DNA from: JACQFZ01 sp036396275
GTDB taxonomy: Bacteria > Pseudomonadota > Gammaproteobacteria > Acidiferrobacterales > Sulfurifustaceae
Direction: 5' to 3'
Assembly (NCBI GenBank): GCA_036396275.1
Contig: DASWLD010000055.1
Coordinates: 1-10,451, forward strand
Length of the DNA: 10,451 nucleotides
Shown: positions 7,174-10,451 of the stretch, in pieces
Position numbering within the stretch: the first letter of the stretch is position 1
Layout of the letters: each line of letters begins with the position of its first letter
The notes under the pieces: generated by a model
What the model was told of the DNA's origin: nothing
The model's input: the letters and a program-made list of their open reading frames with translations, nothing else
The model's database searches: none
Program-made: the position numbers and the translations under genes

Positions 7174-9996
7174 ATGGACGAACGATATACAGCCGACAGC
7201 GTCGAGAGAGAAGCGCAGTCCTTTTGGAACGCGCACGATTCGTTCCGCGCCGCCGACGAATCTCCGCGCTCGAAGTGCTACTGCTTGTCGATGTTTCCGT
7301 ATCCGTCCGGAAAGCTGCACATGGGGCATGTGCGCAACTACACCATCGGCGACGTCATCGCGCGCTACATGCGCATGCGCGGCTACAACGTGTTGCAGCC
7401 GATGGGCTGGGACGCGTTCGGCCTGCCGGCCGAGAACGCCGCCATGGCGAATCGCGTGCCGCCGGCCCGGTGGACCTACGACAACATCGCCTATATGAAG
7501 CGCCAGCTTCAGGCGCTCGGCTTCGCGATCGACTGGACGCGCGAGCTCGCGACCTGCAAGCCCGACTATTACAAATGGAATCAGTGGCTGTTCCTGCGCA
7601 TGCTGGAAAAGGGTTTGGCCTACAAGACCAGCGGGGTGGTGAATTGGGATCCGGTCGACCAGACCGTACTCGCGAACGAACAAGTGATCGACGGCCGCGG
7701 CTGGCGCACCGGCGCGCCGGTCGAGAAGCGCGAGATCCCGATGTATTACCTGCGTATCACCGCGTACGCGCAGGAGCTGCTGGATGACCTCGGCCAGCTA
7801 TCCGAGTGGCCGGAGCGTGTGCGCGCGATGCAGGCGAACTGGATCGGCAAGAGCGTCGGCGTGCGCTTCGCGTTTACATATAAACTTCCCGCCGAAAGCG
7901 GAACGATCGGCCCCTCTACCTCCGGGAGAGGGGATGGGGTGAGGGATGTATCCGGTCTCCCACCGTCCTCTCACTCCCTCACCCCATCCCTCTCCCAGGG
8001 GGAGAGGGGGAGTCGGAGCGCTGATGCGACTCATAAACTCTGGGTGTTCACCACCCGCGCCGACACGATTATGGGCGTCACCTTTTGTGCGGTCGCGGCG
8101 GAACATCCCCTCGCGACCTACGCGGCGCGCACGAACCCGAAAGTCGCCGCGTTCGTCGAGGAATGCAAACGCGGCACGGTGATGGAAGCGCACCTCGCGA
8201 CCATGGAAAAGAACGGCGTGCCGACCGGCGTCTTCGTCACCCATCCGTTGACGAACGAGAGAATCGAAGTCTGGGTCGGCAACTACGTGCTCATGGGCTA
8301 CGGCGAAGGCGCGGTTATGGCGGTGCCGGCGCACGACGAGCGCGATTTCGCCTTCGCCAAGAAATACGGTTTGCCGATCAAACAGGTGATCGAAATTCCC
8401 GGTAAGACCTATTCGACCGACGCCTGGGCCGAATGGTACGCGGACAAGCAAAACATCCGCTGCGTCAATTCCGGCAAATACGACGGTCTCGACTACGAAG
8501 CCGCGATCGATGCCATCGCCGCCGATTTGAAAGCCAAGGACCTCGGCGACAAACAAGTGCAATGGCGGCTGCGCGACTGGGGCATTTCGCGCCAGCGCTA
8601 CTGGGGCTGCCCGATACCTATTATTCATTGCGACGCCTGCGGCGACGTGCCGGTGCCGGACGATCAGCTGCCGGTCGAGCTGCCCGAGGATTGCGTGCCC
8701 GACGGCACCGGCAACCCGCTCGCGAAGCGCGCCGACTTCGTCAACACGACCTGCCCGAAATGCGGCAAACCGGCGCGGCGCGAGACCGATACCATGGATA
8801 CGTTCGTCGATTCGTCTTGGTACTACGCGCGTTTTTGCTCGTCCGACAGCGACCAAGCCATGGTCGACGCACGCGTGAAGTATTGGATGCCGGTCGATCA
8901 ATACATCGGCGGCATCGAGCACGCGATATTGCATCTCTTGTACTCGCGCTTCGTGTGGAAAGCTATGCGTGATGTACAGGGACGTACGAATGCCGCGGGC
9001 GCAGGGAGCGCAAGAGCGGCTGACCTCGGCCTCGCGAATTACGCCGAGCCGTTCACGCGCCTGCTGACCCAGGGCATGGTGTTGAACGACATCTACTTCC
9101 GCAAGCCCGTGTCCGGTCGCATTACGTACTACAACCCAGCCGACGTCGATGTGAGCTACGACGACAAAGGCAATCGCGCGAGCGCCCGGCTTCGCAGCGA
9201 CGGGCAACCGGTCGAATGGGGCGGGCTCGGCACGATGTCGAAGTCGAAGAACAACGGCGTCGACCCGCAAGCGCTGATCGACAAATACGGCGCCGATACC
9301 GCGCGCTTCTTCGTGATCTTCACGGCACCTCCCGAGCACACGCTTGAATGGTCGGACTCGGGGGTCGAGGGATCGTTTCGGTTCTTGAAGCGGTTGTGGG
9401 CGTTCGCATACGAAAACCGGTCCTTCATCGATGCCAAATTATCGGCAGCCAGCATCAACTGGTCCGAAGCGCCCGATGAGCACAAGAATGCGCGCAGAGA
9501 AGTTCACATCGCCCTCAAGCAGGCCAATAACGACTTTGCGCGCTTGCAGTTCAACACGGTTGCCTCAGCGGCAATGAAAATTCTCAACGCCCTGGAATGC
9601 ATGGATGTCGCTACGGACGTTTCTGGCTATCAGAAGATTCAGGTCTCGGGACAGGTCGTTTTGACGGAAGGCTTGAGCCTGCTCCTACGATTGCTGTCTC
9701 CGATTACGCCGCATATCACGCACGTCCTCTGGAAAGAACTCGGGTTCGGCGACGACGTCGCCAACGCGCCGTGGCCGGAACACGATGAGGCCGCACTGGT
9801 TCAGGATTCCGTCGAACTCGTGGTGCAAGTAAACGGCAAACTGCGCGGGCGCGTGTCGGTACCGTCGCAGGCGCCGGAGCAACAGGTGCGCGAGACGGCA
9901 CTCGCCGACGCCGCCGTCGCGCGCCACATTGCCGGCAAGTCGGTGAAGAGGGTAATCCTCGTTCCCGGCAAGCTGGTCAATATCGTCGTGGCATGA
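7174..9996 (+). CDS. leuS: Leucyl-tRNA synthetase with two extra insertions
   Basis: Class Ia synthetase that charges tRNA-Leu in the cytoplasm; essential. The 940 residues compare with about 860 in E. coli. Marks in order: HMGH (H49-H52); WIGKSVGV entering the CP1 editing domain; TTRADT (293-298) and VPAHDERD with D391, which align with editing residues T252 and D345 of E. coli; a four-cysteine zinc module (C486, C489, C527, C530); TDTMDTFVDSSWYYAR; TMSKS (687-691, Thr replacing the first Lys of KMSKS); the anticodon-binding region; and the C-terminal VVQVNGKLRGR and VPGKLVNIVVA segments. Two insertions explain most of the extra length. About 46 residues lie between GVRFAF and LWVFTT, built mainly from a palindromic DNA repeat (246-279). 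About 17 more lie after MRD600. Both keep the frame. ATG 7174 was chosen because MDERYTADSVEREAQ matches the family's start; the frame is open further upstream but unlike any LeuRS. No clear Shine-Dalgarno sequence is seen. Confidence 0.97.
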   Translation: MDERYTADSVEREAQSFWNAHDSFRAADESPRSKCYCLSMFPYPSGKLHMGHVRNYTIGDVIARYMRMRGYNVLQPMGWDAFGLPAENAAMANRVPPARWTYDNIAYMKRQLQALGFAIDWTRELATCKPDYYKWNQWLFLRMLEKGLAYKTSGVVNWDPVDQTVLANEQVIDGRGWRTGAPVEKREIPMYYLRITAYAQELLDDLGQLSEWPERVRAMQANWIGKSVGVRFAFTYKLPAESGTIGPSTSGRGDGVRDVSGLPPSSHSLTPSLSQGERGSRSADATHKLWVFTTRADTIMGVTFCAVAAEHPLATYAARTNPKVAAFVEECKRGTVMEAHLATMEKNGVPTGVFVTHPLTNERIEVWVGNYVLMGYGEGAVMAVPAHDERDFAFAKKYGLPIKQVIEIPGKTYSTDAWAEWYADKQNIRCVNSGKYDGLDYEAAIDAIAADLKAKDLGDKQVQWRLRDWGISRQRYWGCPIPIIHCDACGDVPVPDDQLPVELPEDCVPDGTGNPLAKRADFVNTTCPKCGKPARRETDTMDTFVDSSWYYARFCSSDSDQAMVDARVKYWMPVDQYIGGIEHAILHLLYSRFVWKAMRDVQGRTNAAGAGSARAADLGLANYAEPFTRLLTQGMVLNDIYFRKPVSGRITYYNPADVDVSYDDKGNRASARLRSDGQPVEWGGLGTMSKSKNNGVDPQALIDKYGADTARFFVIFTAPPEHTLEWSDSGVEGSFRFLKRLWAFAYENRSFIDAKLSAASINWSEAPDEHKNARREVHIALKQANNDFARLQFNTVASAAMKILNALECMDVATDVSGYQKIQVSGQVVLTEGLSLLLRLLSPITPHITHVLWKELGFGDDVANAPWPEHDEAALVQDSVELVVQVNGKLRGRVSVPSQAPEQQVRETALADAAVARHIAGKSVKRVILVPGKLVNIVVA
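7911..8009. repeat. Palindromic interspersed repeat inserted in frame in leuS
   Basis: Left arm 7911-7945 and right arm 7976-8009 are inverted copies that agree at about 31 of 35 positions, around a 30-nt centre (7946-7975). Each arm also folds on itself. The right arm has a perfect 9-bp stem, CCCTCTCCC-AGG-GGGAGAGGG (7988-8008); the left arm has CCCCTCT/AGAGGGG (7911-7917 with 7927-7933). TCGG stands on both sides (7907-7910 and 8013-8016), a possible 4-bp target duplication or chance. Sequences of this type, with GGGAGAGGG followed by GGGGTGAGGG, are scattered between genes in many proteobacteria and give spurious peptides such as PLPLGEGWGEGVR on the reverse strand, as seen here. In this copy the forward frame has no stop and is translated as residues 246-279 of LeuRS, rich in Gly, Ser, Pro and Arg. 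No transposase is present. Confidence 0.85.
8974..9018. repeat. Two tandem short hairpins with a shared AGGGA loop inside leuS
   Basis: GTAC-AGGGAC-GTAC (8974-8987) is followed, 11 nt later, by GCGC-AGGGA-GCGC (8999-9011). Each is followed by a similar trailer (GAATGCCGC and AAGAGCGGC), so the two look like diverged copies of one ~22-nt hairpin unit. They lie exactly in a segment of LeuRS (about residues 601-617) that E. coli LeuRS lacks. Hairpin pairs with a CAGGGA loop resemble small repeats seen between genes in Gammaproteobacteria. That match is from memory and needs a genome-wide search. Confidence 0.55.
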
Positions 9997-10110
9997 CAGT
10001 GGCAAGTAGCAATATGAAAGTAGCAAGTGGCAAGTGGCAAGTGGCAAGCGCAACCGCAACCGGATGGCGGTCCTTTCTCTTGCTTCTTGCCACTTACTAC
10101 TTGCTACTTG
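9997..10110. repeat. Heptanucleotide inverted repeat spanning the leuS-lptE junction
   Basis: The left arm is a run of seven-base units AAGTGGC or AAGTAGC: 10004, 10018, 10025, 10032 and 10039, with degenerate units at 9997 and 10011. The right arm, 10079-10110, is the same unit inverted (CTTGCTACTTG, TTGCCACTTA). Aligning 10017-10048 with the reverse complement of 10079-10110 gives about 27 of 32 matches, and two of the mismatches become G-U pairs in RNA. The 30-nt centre (10049-10078) would be the loop. The repeat starts right after the leuS stop, includes the lptE start codon at the foot of the stem, and encodes the hydrophobic part of the LptE signal peptide. Confidence 0.8.
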
Positions 10111-10451
10111 TTTCCTGCGGTTTCCATTTGCGCGGCACCGGCGACGCGGCGCTGCCGGCGTCGCTCGCCACCGTACGAGTCGTCCCATTCACTCAGCTCG
10201 CCAACGATCCGTTGACCGTTGCCGTGCGCGCGGCACTTGCTCAAGCGGGCGCGAGCATTGTAGATGCGCCCGAGGCGCCAGCCGTCGTGTTACTCGGCGA
10301 GCAGACCGAGACCCGCGTGGCGTCGGTCAGCACCGCCACCGCGAAAGCGAGCGGGTATCTCGTGGTCTACAGCGCGAGCTTCCGCCTCGACGGCCCGCAG
10401 CCGCTCGCGGTGCAAACGATTCGCCTGCAGCGCAGCTACTCCTTCGATCCG
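10014..10451 (+). CDS. lptE: LPS-assembly lipoprotein LptE, N-terminal part (3' end outside window)
   Basis: LptE is the outer-membrane lipoprotein that sits inside the LptD barrel and helps insert LPS into the outer leaflet. ATG 10014 is 17 nt after the leuS stop and in frame with a lipoprotein signal: a 20-residue N region, the hydrophobic run FLLLLATYYLLLV, then the lipobox LVSC with Cys35. After it comes the family's hallmark CGFHLRG, an LPASLATVRVVPF strand, and IRLQRSYSFDP at the window edge, which matches the conserved Arg-Asp-Tyr region of LptE. 146 codons are visible without a stop. No Shine-Dalgarno sequence is seen before the ATG, so translation may depend on coupling to leuS. A GTG at 10041 is an alternative start. 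The order leuS-lptE is conserved in many Gammaproteobacteria, often followed by holA. The N region and signal peptide are encoded by the heptamer repeat, so they should not resemble those of relatives. The frame reaches the right edge without a stop. Confidence 0.9.
   Translation, partial: MKVASGKWQVASATATGWRSFLLLLATYYLLLVSCGFHLRGTGDAALPASLATVRVVPFTQLANDPLTVAVRAALAQAGASIVDAPEAPAVVLLGEQTETRVASVSTATAKASGYLVVYSASFRLDGPQPLAVQTIRLQRSYSFDP

Noticed and set aside
7798..9339. 513-residue open frame on the minus strand opposite leuS
   Set aside because: Antisense shadow of LeuRS. It includes the peptide PLPLGEGWGEGVR, a typical spurious translation of the palindromic repeat.
9997..10110. CRISPR-like array
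   Set aside because: The units are 7 nt, contiguous and inverted across a centre, with no spacers and no cas gene nearby.
10027..10215. 62-residue open frame overlapping the start of lptE
   Set aside because: It is in another frame from the lipobox and LptE motifs; the lptE frame stays open to the window edge.

Overview
The window is a G+C-rich proteobacterial chromosome segment carrying mostly cell-envelope and housekeeping genes. The organism is most likely a gammaproteobacterium. This is inferred because lnt and the pair leuS-lptE lie in one neighbourhood, as they do in many Gammaproteobacteria, and because an Lpt/Lnt outer-membrane lipoprotein system is present. I cannot name the genus.

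Layout, left to right. The 3' end of lnt (apolipoprotein N-acyltransferase) runs off the left edge. A Skp/OmpH-like periplasmic chaperone gene follows. After a short A+T-rich promoter-like gap comes a very large membrane-anchored c-di-GMP protein with the order periplasmic sensor, HAMP, PAS, GAF, GGDEF, EAL. A calcineurin-like metallophosphoesterase gene overlaps its stop codon (TAATG). On the opposite strand, convergent with the phosphoesterase and divergent from leuS, is a small membrane protein of the CDP-archaeol synthase (CarS/DUF46) family. Then comes leuS (leucyl-tRNA synthetase) and, 17 nt after its stop, the start of lptE, the lipoprotein plug of the LPS translocon, which is cut by the right edge.

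Functionally, Lnt completes lipoprotein acylation, LptE is a lipoprotein of the kind Lnt acts on, Skp-like proteins escort outer-membrane proteins, and the CarS-like and phosphoesterase proteins may act in lipid or envelope metabolism. The c-di-GMP protein looks like an independently promoted signalling gene inserted between the conserved blocks.

The most striking feature is the leuS-lptE interval. It holds three unrelated-looking inverted-repeat sequences, all within or touching coding sequence. The first is a ~100-bp palindromic repeat read in frame as an insertion near the start of the LeuRS editing domain. The second is a pair of short hairpins sharing an AGGGA loop, inside a second LeuRS insertion. 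The third is a heptanucleotide (AAGTGGC/AAGTAGC) inverted repeat that spans the lptE start codon and encodes most of its signal peptide. Intergenic repeats appear to have been domesticated into proteins here. I found no tRNA, rRNA, CRISPR array or transposase gene.
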